Shown: positions 9,519-18,535 of the stretch, piece after piece
How the letters are laid out: every line of letters begins with the position of its first letter
Position numbering within the stretch: position 1 is the stretch's first letter
Assembly: GCA_041398745.1 (NCBI GenBank)
Contig: JAWKUB010000006.1
Span: 124,001-188,000 of the forward strand
Origin: JACKHO01 sp041398745
GTDB taxonomy: Bacteria; Planctomycetota; Planctomycetia; Planctomycetales; Planctomycetaceae
DNA length: 64,000 bases
Reading direction: 5' to 3'
Program-made: the position numbers and the translations under genes
Notes under the pieces: model-generated
The model's input: the letters and a program-made list of their open reading frames with translations, nothing else
What the model was told of the DNA's origin: nothing
Databases searched by the model: none

Positions 9519-9909
9519 AAGGAATCACCATTCCATACTTGAAGTTCCAATGCACTCGCCGCATGTTGCAATGAGCGCGCTGTTATTCCAACCAGTCATT
9601 AAGAGAAAAAAGCGCGCCACGAGAACTGTACAATTTGCCAATCTGCCGCAACTGTGTTGTGGAGGGCTGTTTGCGATTCAAGGTGCCTTCGCGCGGGCCG
9701 ATGCATTAGCAGGCCAGTGTGGACCTGAGGCATCATTTCAGACGCTCGTGTTGACTTTTGGCAACGTGTGCTGGACTGTCGCCGCACCACCCGTCCTTTT
9801 CCGACTGACGAAAGGAGGAGTGCCGCTGAACCACATTGTGCGACGAGTGTCCGGCTTCTAGCATTTGTCATCACCCACTGAATTGCAACAGCCAACGGTC
9901 CGACGCTCC
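9519..9909. other. Intergenic region, no gene seen
   Basis: About 390 bp between the divergently transcribed sigma-54 activator and the decarboxylase. It must hold both promoters. I see no clear sigma-70 or -24/-12 sigma-54 consensus, no RNA gene and no coding frame with family-like sequence; the open frames crossing it are antisense to the neighbours. Confidence 0.5.
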
Positions 9910-11439
9910 ATGTCCGTAAATGATTCCGATGTCGATTCCGTCTCACCGCAAGGCGTGACGGACCGAGTTCGCAGCTATTTCGATCCTGCCACGGTCGGAG
10001 CCCTCGCAGTACGTCTCGGCGAACTGCTGCAGAATCATTTCGAGAAACTGTCCAAGCGCGAAGGTCCGGTGCTGAACTGGAATCTTCCCGAGTCAAACAT
10101 CGCTGCTGCCGTTGAGTCTCTGAAGGCGCATCAAGGTGGTGATGTCCCGCAGCGGTTTGAACAGCTAGTCCAATTGGCATTCTCGAAGGGACATAATCTT
10201 CACCATCCTCGCTACGTAGGGCATCAGGTTCCGGCGAGCGTGCCGGCGGCGGGATTATTTGACGCCATTGCTTCGGTGACAAACCAAGTCATGGCAATTT
10301 ATGAAATGGGGCCCTGGGCGACGGCCGTGGAGCGTGCACTGGTCGACATGTGGGCCACGCAAATTGGTCTACAGCCCGGAACGTTTGCGGGATTCGTCAC
10401 GAATGGCGGATCACTCGCGAATTTGACGGCACTGCTGACAGCACGCAACGTTGTATTGGGTAATGTCTGGGAAAGTGGATTCGAGGCAGGACGCCCACAG
10501 CCGGTGCTGGTCGTGCAGTCTGACGCCCATTACTGTGTTGCCCGTTCTGCCGGAATTCTGGGAATTGGTACCGAGAACATTCGACGCGTTCCACTGGATG
10601 AACGCCGACGCATGGATGTTGGGGCACTGCGAGAAATACTCGGGGAGCTGAAACAAGCCAGCACGCCAGTAGTGGCTGTCGTTGCTGCGGCCTGCGCGAC
10701 TCCCATTGGTGCATTTGATCCTCTCGACGAAATTGCCGACGTCTGTGAAGAATTTGATGTCTGGATGCACGTCGACGCGGCACATGGCGGAGCGACCGCC
10801 TTCAGCGACACTCATCGTCACCTGATTTCTGGCCTCGAACGGGCCGACAGCTTTATTTGTGACGCACACAAGACACTGTTTGTCCCGGCATTGTGCGCCT
10901 TTGTCTTCTACAAAAATCGTGAACACCGCTTCGAGACGTTTCGGCAGGAAGCCCCGTATTTGTTTGACCCCTCCGCCCCCGGAATGGCGGAATACGATGG
11001 CGGGCTGCTGACCATTGAGTGCACTAAACATGCGGCCACGTACGGAATGTGGGGCATCACTGCGCTGTACGGAAAGCAATTGTTCGGTGACTTAATTGAC
11101 CACACGTTCGCACTTACGCGGCGACTGTATGAATTACTCAGCGAGGCCGACGACTTTGTCACACTGCACGAGCCACAGTGCAACATCCAGGTATTTCGCT
11201 ACCACCCCACAGCTGTAGCCAACTGGAATGCCGAACAGGTTGGCAACCTGAATCGACAAATCCGACGGAGCATTATTGAGTCAGGTGAGTTCTACCTCGT
11301 ACAGACGACCGACGCGAACGGCGCCGGAGCCCTGCGGGTATGTCTGATGAATCCCATGACCGAAGAGGGCGACTTGCGCCATCTTCTCGATCACATTCGG
11401 AAAGTGGGCGATTCGCTGATCAACAACGCATCGATGTGA
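9910..11439 (+). CDS. Pyridoxal-phosphate-dependent group II decarboxylase (aromatic amino acid/glutamate type)
   Basis: 509 residues from the ATG at 9910; the frame is open to a TTG at 9865, but the extra 15 residues look non-conserved. The fold-type I decarboxylase signature is present: the cofactor-ring Asp in HVDAAHGG (about residue 289) and the Schiff-base lysine in CDAHKTLFVP (about residue 321). TNGGSLANLTAL is the phosphate-binding area. Members remove the carboxyl group from amino acids such as tyrosine, DOPA, tryptophan, 2,4-diaminobutyrate or glutamate; the substrate is not readable here. It stands alone and ends 61 bp from a convergent gene. Confidence 0.88.
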   Translation: MSVNDSDVDSVSPQGVTDRVRSYFDPATVGALAVRLGELLQNHFEKLSKREGPVLNWNLPESNIAAAVESLKAHQGGDVPQRFEQLVQLAFSKGHNLHHPRYVGHQVPASVPAAGLFDAIASVTNQVMAIYEMGPWATAVERALVDMWATQIGLQPGTFAGFVTNGGSLANLTALLTARNVVLGNVWESGFEAGRPQPVLVVQSDAHYCVARSAGILGIGTENIRRVPLDERRRMDVGALREILGELKQASTPVVAVVAAACATPIGAFDPLDEIADVCEEFDVWMHVDAAHGGATAFSDTHRHLISGLERADSFICDAHKTLFVPALCAFVFYKNREHRFETFRQEAPYLFDPSAPGMAEYDGGLLTIECTKHAATYGMWGITALYGKQLFGDLIDHTFALTRRLYELLSEADDFVTLHEPQCNIQVFRYHPTAVANWNAEQVGNLNRQIRRSIIESGEFYLVQTTDANGAGALRVCLMNPMTEEGDLRHLLDHIRKVGDSLINNASM

Positions 11440-11500
11440 CGGCATGTCGGAGCTGTAAGCCAACTTCAACTATCTCAATCAATCCGTGACGTCAATCCTT

Positions 11501-14500
11501 TTAAGGAATAAACAGAAACTCGTTGCTGTTAAACAGCACTCGGCACAACGTAGCAAGGTCGTATTCTTTGACGACCTCAGCGGATGTCGCCAGTTCGCTC
11601 GATGACGGGGCCCGGCCGAGGGTCAGACGAAATGTTCGCTGCACCTGCGCTTCCGCGTCAGAGGATGATTCCTGTTGTACCCGAGCGGCCAATGCTGCTG
11701 CCTGCTGCAGCACGAAGTCGCTGTTGAACAGGTTCAGGGCTTGAATCGCCGTTGTGGACTGGCTCCGCTTCGGCATCGATTGACCAGCGTCGGGACAGTC
11801 GAAAGCGCCGAAGACGGGGACCGACTCCATCCGCACTTTGTGAGCATAAATCATTCGGCGCATTTCATTGGGGCTGAATTCTTCAACCGGCGGAAAGCCG
11901 CTCAGTCCGCCGCGGGTTTTGAAGAAATTGAACCCACTGCCGTACATGGTCAAGTTCAGTTGTCCACTCACTGCCAGCATGCTGTCCCGAATTGTTTCGG
12001 CTTCGATGCGGTGTGAAGGAAATCTCCACAACAAGCGGCAGTCAGCATCTTTCTGTGCGGCAATGGCATTCACGGCACTCGACTGTTGATACGTTCGTGA
12101 ATTGAGAATGAGTCGGTGAATATGCTTCACCGACCAGCCACTTTGAATGAACTGTGTCGCCAGCCAGTCGAGCAGGAGGGGATGCGATGGTGGACTTCCG
12201 TTGAGTCCGAAATCACTCGGCGTGTTCACCAACCCCTGACCGAAGTGATGCTGCCAGATTCGATTCACCATCACACGGGCCGTTAAAGGGTGCTCGGGAC
12301 GCGTAATCCAGTTCGCGAGGGCCAGACGCCGATCCTGTTCGCTCTCTAAGTTCGCATCGATGGCACCAAAGAATTCGGGAACGGCAGGACCGACCGGACT
12401 GATTCGTTGTTCCGGATCGCCTCGACGCAAGACAAATGTTTCTTCGGGATCGCGAAACACACCGCCATAAACCTGCTGATGCTGCCCCAGCTCTTCCAAT
12501 TGCTTGTTCAACGAGGCAACCTGCTCGATGAGAGTGGTCACATTGTTTCCCGCTTCGTCGCTGGCGTTGCGAATGCGCAGCGCAAGTTCATCGAATGGCG
12601 TCCCCATCGGAAGGCGGTCGTTGTCTGTCGCCACTGTTGTCCAGTTCTCACCATCGACGGATAGCTCGATGCGATAGTGAATCGCCAGTCGATCTGGGAA
12701 TTTCCCGTTGCGGTCACGTCCCCAGACGACTCTGTCCACAACGTGCGGTTCGGCAAACTCGACTTGCACCCAGCCTTTGCCTTGCTCGTTCGAAATCCAG
12801 CTTCGCTCATTGCCGTATTGCCCGTCGTTGATGTGCGGCAACTGATGTCGGCCCGTGTTGCTGTAGTTCCCTGAGGAAGTTGGCACTCCACCACGTTCGG
12901 CCAGCGCCACATTTACCGGGTTTTCGCCTGCCGTGTAGACCTCCAGTTCATCCAGGCACGGCTCATGTTTGTTGTCGTCAATTGTTTCCAGAGAGGTAAA
13001 CCGGACGAACTTTGCCTTGGTTGGCGGAAACCGTTCCACGTTCTTCAACGGGCTGACTGGTTGTCGCAATTTGAGACGCGTTTGGTCGGCGGCAGATTCT
13101 GTGGATGCCTGCAGGACAATGACGTCAGCGGTAATCCCCGTGCCCGTTTCACCGCCCCGCACGATGAGCTTCGACGCAGCAGTCCATTCATGGACTCCCG
13201 CATCGAACAGGCCGCTCCATTGAGGAGCTTGCTCGGTCTCACCAGTTGTCACATAGGCGGGGTAGTATTGATCGGCCCGGGCAACTTCCTGCTGGTCTTC
13301 TTTCGTCGTCAAGTCACCGTCTATATCGAGCACATACCGTGCGTCGCGGGTATGTACCCCACTGCCATGCACGCCCCAGGAAATCCAGAGCCGGTACTTT
13401 CCCTCGACTCCCGGTCGATAAGTGAACACGTCAACGCCCGAAGTGTTATTCCACCACGTGTAACGACTGCGGCTCAGATTCGGCAATCGCTGGTGATCAC
13501 CCACATCGTCGCGGTAGCCACGCTGCTTACCCTCGGGGTTGGTGCCATGTCCGTTCTTCTGCTGAAGCAATTCGATGAAACGTTCATCTTCGTCGTCGAT
13601 AATCACCACGTCACGCGTGTCGGCGACCGATTCCAGTTTTGCCAACTCCGCTTCGACGGAATTCAGTTGATTGCGAACTTTCGCCTTTTCTGCCACACGG
13701 TGGCGGTAGGCTTCGTCCCGTATGACACGATCACCGTAGTAGACGCCCGCAAAAAACGCCTGCAAGGTGTAGTAGTCCTGCTGGGACACGGGGTCGAACT
13801 TATGGTCGTGACAGCGTGCGCAACCAATGGTCAGTCCCAGGAAAGTCCCCCCGGTGCCGACAATGATTTCGTCGATTGAGTCTTGTCGCGCCAGCCTAAT
13901 GGAGGCGTCATCTTTGCCAATTTGTCCCGGCAACAGGACAGCAGAAGCGACCAGGAATCCTGTGGCGGCATCCTCTTCATAAGCGTCGCCGGCCAATTGC
14001 TCACGCACGAACTGGTCGTAAGGCTTGTCGTCGTTGAACGCACGAATGACATAGTCTCGATACGGCCAGGCATTCTCGCGCGGGGTGTTGACCTCGAACC
14101 CGTGAGTGTCAGCGTAACGGACAACGTCGAGCCAGTGCTGCGCCCAACGCTCACCATAACGCGGACTGGAAAGGACATTGTCGACCAGTCGCGACCAGTT
14201 CTCTTTTGCCGGGTCGCTGGCATATGCGTCGATTTGTTCAATGCTCGGCGGGAGGCCATGCATGTCGAGGTACAGTCGACGCACGAGGTCAACGTCGCCC
14301 GCACGTTCCGCGAATTGGAGGTCATTCGACTCCAGGCGGGCTTCAATGAACTCGTCGATACTCTGTGGCGAGAATTCTGTTTGCAGTGGCTGAAATGCCC
14401 AATGGCTGCTGGGATCGGTCAACGGCTTCTCAGATGCCAGTGAGTGCGCTCCGGCGGCGATCCACTTCCGAATCGCCTCCTGCTGACTCGCAGTCACCTG

Positions 14501-14827
14501 CTCGCCTTCGGGTGGCATGCGCTCAAACTCTTCAGTCGAAGCAATCCGGCGGAGTAGTTCACTTTGTACAGGATCATCCAGGTCAACAACCTGGCCGTTC
14601 TCGCTTCCTTTTCGAACGAGTTCTCCGGTGTCGAGGCGCAATCCCGCTTCTTGCTTTAACGGCCCGTGACAGCTCACGCACTTCGTCTTCAGGAGCGGTT
14701 TGACCTCTTTCTGATACAAGTCATTGTCTTCGGCTCGGACCGGGCTCACGTACAGCACGGCGAACAGAAGCGCTGCAACTGACAAAGTGAACGGAATCAA
14801 CGTTCTCTTGGAGATACACTGCTGCAT
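11501..14827 (-). CDS. Secreted planctomycete cytochrome C/DUF1549/DUF1553 protein with a discoidin-like module
   Basis: 1108 residues from the ATG at 14827, chosen because an uncleaved 13-residue extension precedes a clean signal peptide (about 1-32, ending PVRA). Order: a PSCyt1 haem-type motif CVSCH at 50-54; DUF1549 (about 110-320) with another CARCH motif; a middle part including an F5/8 type C (discoidin)-like sugar-binding region (LDELEVYTAGE through VQVEFAEP); and DUF1553 at the C-terminus ending NEFLFIP. These proteins are almost confined to planctomycetes and allies, sit in the periplasm and are linked to polysaccharide use, though no reaction has been assigned. No DUF1501 partner lies next to it, unlike the usual pairing. 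Confidence 0.88.
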   Translation of the reverse strand: MQQCISKRTLIPFTLSVAALLFAVLYVSPVRAEDNDLYQKEVKPLLKTKCVSCHGPLKQEAGLRLDTGELVRKGSENGQVVDLDDPVQSELLRRIASTEEFERMPPEGEQVTASQQEAIRKWIAAGAHSLASEKPLTDPSSHWAFQPLQTEFSPQSIDEFIEARLESNDLQFAERAGDVDLVRRLYLDMHGLPPSIEQIDAYASDPAKENWSRLVDNVLSSPRYGERWAQHWLDVVRYADTHGFEVNTPRENAWPYRDYVIRAFNDDKPYDQFVREQLAGDAYEEDAATGFLVASAVLLPGQIGKDDASIRLARQDSIDEIIVGTGGTFLGLTIGCARCHDHKFDPVSQQDYYTLQAFFAGVYYGDRVIRDEAYRHRVAEKAKVRNQLNSVEAELAKLESVADTRDVVIIDDEDERFIELLQQKNGHGTNPEGKQRGYRDDVGDHQRLPNLSRSRYTWWNNTSGVDVFTYRPGVEGKYRLWISWGVHGSGVHTRDARYVLDIDGDLTTKEDQQEVARADQYYPAYVTTGETEQAPQWSGLFDAGVHEWTAASKLIVRGGETGTGITADVIVLQASTESAADQTRLKLRQPVSPLKNVERFPPTKAKFVRFTSLETIDDNKHEPCLDELEVYTAGENPVNVALAERGGVPTSSGNYSNTGRHQLPHINDGQYGNERSWISNEQGKGWVQVEFAEPHVVDRVVWGRDRNGKFPDRLAIHYRIELSVDGENWTTVATDNDRLPMGTPFDELALRIRNASDEAGNNVTTLIEQVASLNKQLEELGQHQQVYGGVFRDPEETFVLRRGDPEQRISPVGPAVPEFFGAIDANLESEQDRRLALANWITRPEHPLTARVMVNRIWQHHFGQGLVNTPSDFGLNGSPPSHPLLLDWLATQFIQSGWSVKHIHRLILNSRTYQQSSAVNAIAAQKDADCRLLWRFPSHRIEAETIRDSMLAVSGQLNLTMYGSGFNFFKTRGGLSGFPPVEEFSPNEMRRMIYAHKVRMESVPVFGAFDCPDAGQSMPKRSQSTTAIQALNLFNSDFVLQQAAALAARVQQESSSDAEAQVQRTFRLTLGRAPSSSELATSAEVVKEYDLATLCRVLFNSNEFLFIP

Positions 14828-14961
14828 GGAGACATCATCAAACGGACAACGGATACTCACACTCAAGCGTTAAGCGTAGCAAAATCAGTTGAGCGCGTTC
14901 GAGTTTGATTTGAATTCGCTGCCGCCGCAGTAGCCAAATCTCCCCGTGCCGACTCGGTCCG

Positions 14962-16035
14962 TCACACAATTTCCTGCAGTGTGTTCAGGAAATGGGTCAC
15001 TTCGTCATCGGTGCCGACGGTAATGCGCAGGCCGTCGAGAATTCCGCCGGGACGGGACTCGTCCTGGAACTTCATATAACGGATGAGGATCTTGCGTCCC
15101 TTGAGCTGCTCGTACAACTCAAAGTGTGACCGTGTGGGATGCGTCGCCCAGACGAAGTTTGCCTGAGACGGAACCGTGCTGAAGCCCAGCGCCTGCAGTC
15201 CCTCGTCGAGTCGCTGCCGGGACGCACAAATCTTCTGACGATTACCGAGCATCCACTCCTGGTCGCGAATTGCCGCTTCGGCTGCAGCAAGTGCGATGGC
15301 ATCGCAGTTGTAGCTGTCCTTCACCTTCCGCATGCCGGAAATCAAGTCGGGATGAGCTATGGCGAATCCGAAGCGAATTCCAGCCAGACTGTACGACTTG
15401 CTGAGCGTACGCGTGACAATGACCTGGCGGTTCTCACTGCTCTTCAGCAGTTCCATTTTGTGAGGGTTGTCGGTGAAATCGCCGTAGGCTTCGTCCAGGA
15501 TAAGAACTCCGTCCGGCGGAATGAGCGACCGAATGGTTGCGTCGTCCCAGCGATTCCCGGATGGGCTGTTCGGGTTGGGGACGAACACAATTCTTGCCGC
15601 AGAAATGAGTGGTTTGTTCTGCTGAAAGTTCCAGCTCCAGTCGGCATTCAACCGGAGGCGGGCAAAGCGCGCCCCCTGAATTTCTGCCAGAGTTTCGTAC
15701 AGAATGTAACTGGGGTACGGATACGCTACCAAATCTTTGGGGTCGGCGAAGGCACGCAAAATGAGCGTGAGGTTTTCATCGCTTCCGTTGGCCGGGAGAA
15801 TCCAGTCAGGATCTAAATCGAAAAGCTCCGCCGCCGCTCGACAGAACGACTTCCCCAATGGATCGGGATAGACGTTCAGTCGTCCCGTCGCCGCACGTTG
15901 AATCGCTTCGACAACCCGTGGGGAAGGGGGGTAAGGATTCTCGTTCGTATTGAGTTTCGTCCAGCCTGCTTCCTGTGGTTGCTCCCCGGGAATATAGGCC
16001 GCCAGCTTCTCAACATTGTCGCGAAACAAGCTCAT
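14962..16035 (-). CDS. hisC: Histidinol-phosphate aminotransferase
   Basis: 357 residues, the usual HisC length. The fold-type I aminotransferase features are all present: LNTNENPYPPSP near the N-terminus, PNPNSPSGN, LDEAYGDF, and the PLP lysine in TLSKSYSLAG (about K213), followed by a C-terminal RITVGT. It converts imidazole acetol phosphate and glutamate to histidinol phosphate in histidine biosynthesis. No other his gene is adjacent, so it is unlinked from a his operon here; HisC-like enzymes can also act on aromatic amino acids. It lies 65 bp downstream of der on the same strand and may be co-transcribed with it. Confidence 0.9.
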   Translation of the reverse strand: MSLFRDNVEKLAAYIPGEQPQEAGWTKLNTNENPYPPSPRVVEAIQRAATGRLNVYPDPLGKSFCRAAAELFDLDPDWILPANGSDENLTLILRAFADPKDLVAYPYPSYILYETLAEIQGARFARLRLNADWSWNFQQNKPLISAARIVFVPNPNSPSGNRWDDATIRSLIPPDGVLILDEAYGDFTDNPHKMELLKSSENRQVIVTRTLSKSYSLAGIRFGFAIAHPDLISGMRKVKDSYNCDAIALAAAEAAIRDQEWMLGNRQKICASRQRLDEGLQALGFSTVPSQANFVWATHPTRSHFELYEQLKGRKILIRYMKFQDESRPGGILDGLRITVGTDDEVTHFLNTLQEIV

Positions 16036-16100
16036 GGTGTGACAAACTTCAGGGTCGAATGGTTAGGTGACTGCTCAACAATCTCACAAGGTGCGAAGGC

Positions 16101-17465
16101 CTATTCCTGAGGGAATTCGTCCATATCGCGCTCCCCTTTTCCTCGCATGTAGAGTCGGATGGGGACTTCCTTGAACGGGAGAGCATCACGGAAGACACCG
16201 AGCAGGTAGCGCTTCCAGGCGGGGTCGAACAGGTCGGGATCATTGCACTTCACCACAATCGTCGGCGGTTCGGTCGCAACCTGTGTCGCAAAGTAGGCTC
16301 TTCCGCGGCGGCTTGGTTTTCCCTTCGGGGGATTCTTCCGCATGGCCGACTGCAGCAGCCGATTCAACACGCCCGTGCCGACGCGCGTCATGGCCTGCTT
16401 ATAAATCGCCTGTGCCAAATTCACCAGCGGCTTGATATTGCGTTGCTCGGCTGCGGTAATGAACGCCACCGGGACATGCCGCAATGAGGCGAATTCCGAG
16501 AAGAGATAGTCGGCCCACTTCTCGTTAGTCATCCCGCGTTCAAGAGCCAAATCCCATTTGTTGACCACGAACACACACGCTTTGTCCCGCTGCTGGATTT
16601 CCTCGACCAGCTTCTTGTCGACGCGTGAAATGGGATTCGTGGCATCAAAGAACATGAACACCACATTGGCCCGGCGAATGCTCTTCTGGGCGCGAACGAG
16701 TCCATAAAATTCGATGTCGTTCGCCAGACTTTTCCGTTTACGAACCCCTGGGGTGTCGATGGCGACGAAGGACTTTCCATCCAACTCGAACCGCAGGTCG
16801 ACACTATCCCGTGTTGTCCCAGCGACCTCGCTGACAATCATGCGGTCGGTGTCGGCCAGGGCGTTAATGAATGTACTCTTTCCGACGTTCCGCCGACCAA
16901 CAATGGCCAGCTTCAGTTCGGGTTCTTCGGACAGCACCTCTCCGGACGTGGACTCGGTGTCATCGGCCGGGGGAAGCATTTCGAGAATGGCGTCGAGCAA
17001 CTCGGTCTTGGCCCGGTTGGCCTTGACGCTCGTCTGCACCATGCGGTCGCCGCCAAAACCGTAGTACTCGTGGATTTCCATGTCGGTCTTGGGAGAATCA
17101 CACTTGTTGATCACCAGGACTTTGGGCGTTTCCATGCGGCGGAGCTTGTCCGCGACAATTCGATCCAGGCTCGTTGGAGGAGAACTGCCATCGACCACAA
17201 ACAGAATGAGTTGTGCTTCGTCGAGTGCAAACTGAATTTGCCGTTCGACGTCGTCCGAGAGGTCATCGGAGTCGACAATTCCAATTCCGCCGGTGTCGAC
17301 GAATTCGAAATAGCGATCTTTGTGATGCATCAAGTAGGTGACGCGGTCACGCGTGACGCCGGCTGTGGGATCAACGACCGAGACGAATTTGCCCGCCTGC
17401 CAGTTCAGAATCGAACTCTTACCCACGTTGGGACGACCGACAATGGCAACTTTCGGAATAGACAT
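16101..17465 (-). CDS. der: Ribosome-assembly GTPase Der (EngA)
   Basis: 454 residues from the ATG at 17465. The frame stays open to 17609, but MSIPKVAIVGRPNVGKS is the canonical Der start. Two GTPase domains in tandem: the first with P-loop GRPNVGKS (about 8-15) and DTGG; the second with GRRNVGKS (about 180) and DTPG, followed by NKWD; then the KH-like C-terminal domain (about 350-454). This double-GTPase layout is unique to Der, an essential factor in 50S subunit maturation. hisC follows 65 bp downstream on the same strand. Confidence 0.96.
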   Translation of the reverse strand: MSIPKVAIVGRPNVGKSSILNWQAGKFVSVVDPTAGVTRDRVTYLMHHKDRYFEFVDTGGIGIVDSDDLSDDVERQIQFALDEAQLILFVVDGSSPPTSLDRIVADKLRRMETPKVLVINKCDSPKTDMEIHEYYGFGGDRMVQTSVKANRAKTELLDAILEMLPPADDTESTSGEVLSEEPELKLAIVGRRNVGKSTFINALADTDRMIVSEVAGTTRDSVDLRFELDGKSFVAIDTPGVRKRKSLANDIEFYGLVRAQKSIRRANVVFMFFDATNPISRVDKKLVEEIQQRDKACVFVVNKWDLALERGMTNEKWADYLFSEFASLRHVPVAFITAAEQRNIKPLVNLAQAIYKQAMTRVGTGVLNRLLQSAMRKNPPKGKPSRRGRAYFATQVATEPPTIVVKCNDPDLFDPAWKRYLLGVFRDALPFKEVPIRLYMRGKGERDMDEFPQE

Positions 17466-17763
17466 GACATACCTGAACCGCAAACGCGCCCCTCGGCGCA
17501 CAAATCCCTCGCAAAAGCGTGGGGATGACTTCAAACCAGCCGTCAGAAAGGATTTGAATCGATGGATTGTATCCATCACTGGCGTCACCGGAGAGCAGGA
17601 ACTCACCAACCATCACGCCGCAATCCCTGACGAGTTGCCGCATTGTAGCGAGACGCTGTCATTCCGTCCCGCATTGAAATGGTCAAATCAGGCCGGTTAA
17701 CACGAGAATTGTTGCCGTCGACCGGCATTTTCATCGTCAATGAGCCCACAATTGGACACCGAG
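17466..17763. other. Upstream region of der, no gene seen
   Basis: About 300 bp between the der start and the left end of the IS1380-like remnant. I find no RNA gene, no convincing coding frame and no strong promoter consensus. Confidence 0.4.
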
Positions 17764-18535
17764 CCCGGATAATTCATGGGTTTGAATAGAATTGGCCTCG
17801 TGTTGTGTTTAAGTGTTTGAAACAACAGCACTTTCTCGCAGACACGGAGGCCGTGATGAGCTGACAGGGTGTGTGGTCGGAGCGGATCAAGTTTCATCCG
17901 AAAAGATCGCTGGTTGTCGAAAATTCCGGGGGGCGGCTGTCGTAATCAAGGCTTAATGCCATACGGCGGGGGCAATTGTCGCGCCGTCGTCACCAATCGA
18001 CCTGGTGCCCTGATCCTCCCTCAAGGCGTCTATGATGAATACGTGCAACGTGGCGAAAGTGAGAACCGCAACAAGGAGTTGAAGATTGACTTGTGCGGTG
18101 AACGTTTGAGTAACCATCGCTGCATGCCGTGGCATCGCATCTCATCATTCGGTTGCGACGCGCACTTCCTGAAGCATCCTCCGCAGCAACTGCGCACTCT
18201 TCCCTGCATTCCACTTCGAGTTCGCTCAGGAAACTTCGCCAGGCTCAACCGGCCACATGGCGTCAACGCATGATCAAAGCCGCCGCCGAGGTGACGGTCA
18301 GTTGCCGCCGCGTGTTGATCCGGCTGAGTTCCGCTTGGCCCGGCTTATCCACTTGGAAGGCCGTTCTCCAAAAAAACCTCCAGCGCCGCTGACGTCCTCG
18401 CCCCGTTGTCGCCGCCACGAACCCGTCCGTCAATCAGCCAATCAATGGGGAGGAGGCCGATCCGCGCATCACACAAACAATACCCCACCTCCCGCAACAC
18501 CTCACACCACAAATCTACCTCATGAATAATCCGGG
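17764..18535 (+). mobile_element. Decayed IS1380-family element with terminal inverted repeats
   Basis: The ends are related inverted repeats: the left begins CCCGGATAATTCATGG at 17764, and the right, read inward from 18535, begins CCCGGATTATTCATGA; 18 of the first 22 positions agree. Between them lies only the C-terminal quarter of an IS1380-type transposase, so the element is internally deleted to about 770 bp (full copies are about 1.5-1.7 kb, family knowledge). The right flank is TTAA, the target favoured by this family; the left flank (CGAG) does not match, so the target duplication has been lost on that side. Confidence 0.7.
17964..18392 (+). pseudogene. IS1380-family transposase C-terminal fragment (frameshifted)
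   Basis: In one frame the sequence reads AVVTNRPGALILPQGVYDEY and on through RGESENRNKELKIDL and CGERLSNHR, a block typical of the catalytic C-terminus of IS1380 transposases (it contains the conserved E-N-R-N-K-E-L). Near 18115-18125 the frame breaks. The expected continuation (LHAVASHLIIRLRRALP, then TWRQRMIKAAAEVTVSCRRV and LIRLSSAWP) is found one frame over and ends at a stop at 18392. The N-terminal ~350 residues are missing. It cannot make an active transposase. Confidence 0.75.

Noticed and set aside
9599..10282. A 227-codon minus-strand frame between the sigma-54 activator and the decarboxylase
   Set aside because: It runs through the decarboxylase N-terminus in antisense and is rich in Arg and Ser with no family signal.
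12965..13879. A 304-codon plus-strand frame opposite the secreted cytochrome/DUF1553 gene
   Set aside because: The opposite strand encodes clear DUF1549/DUF1553 motifs; this is a shadow.
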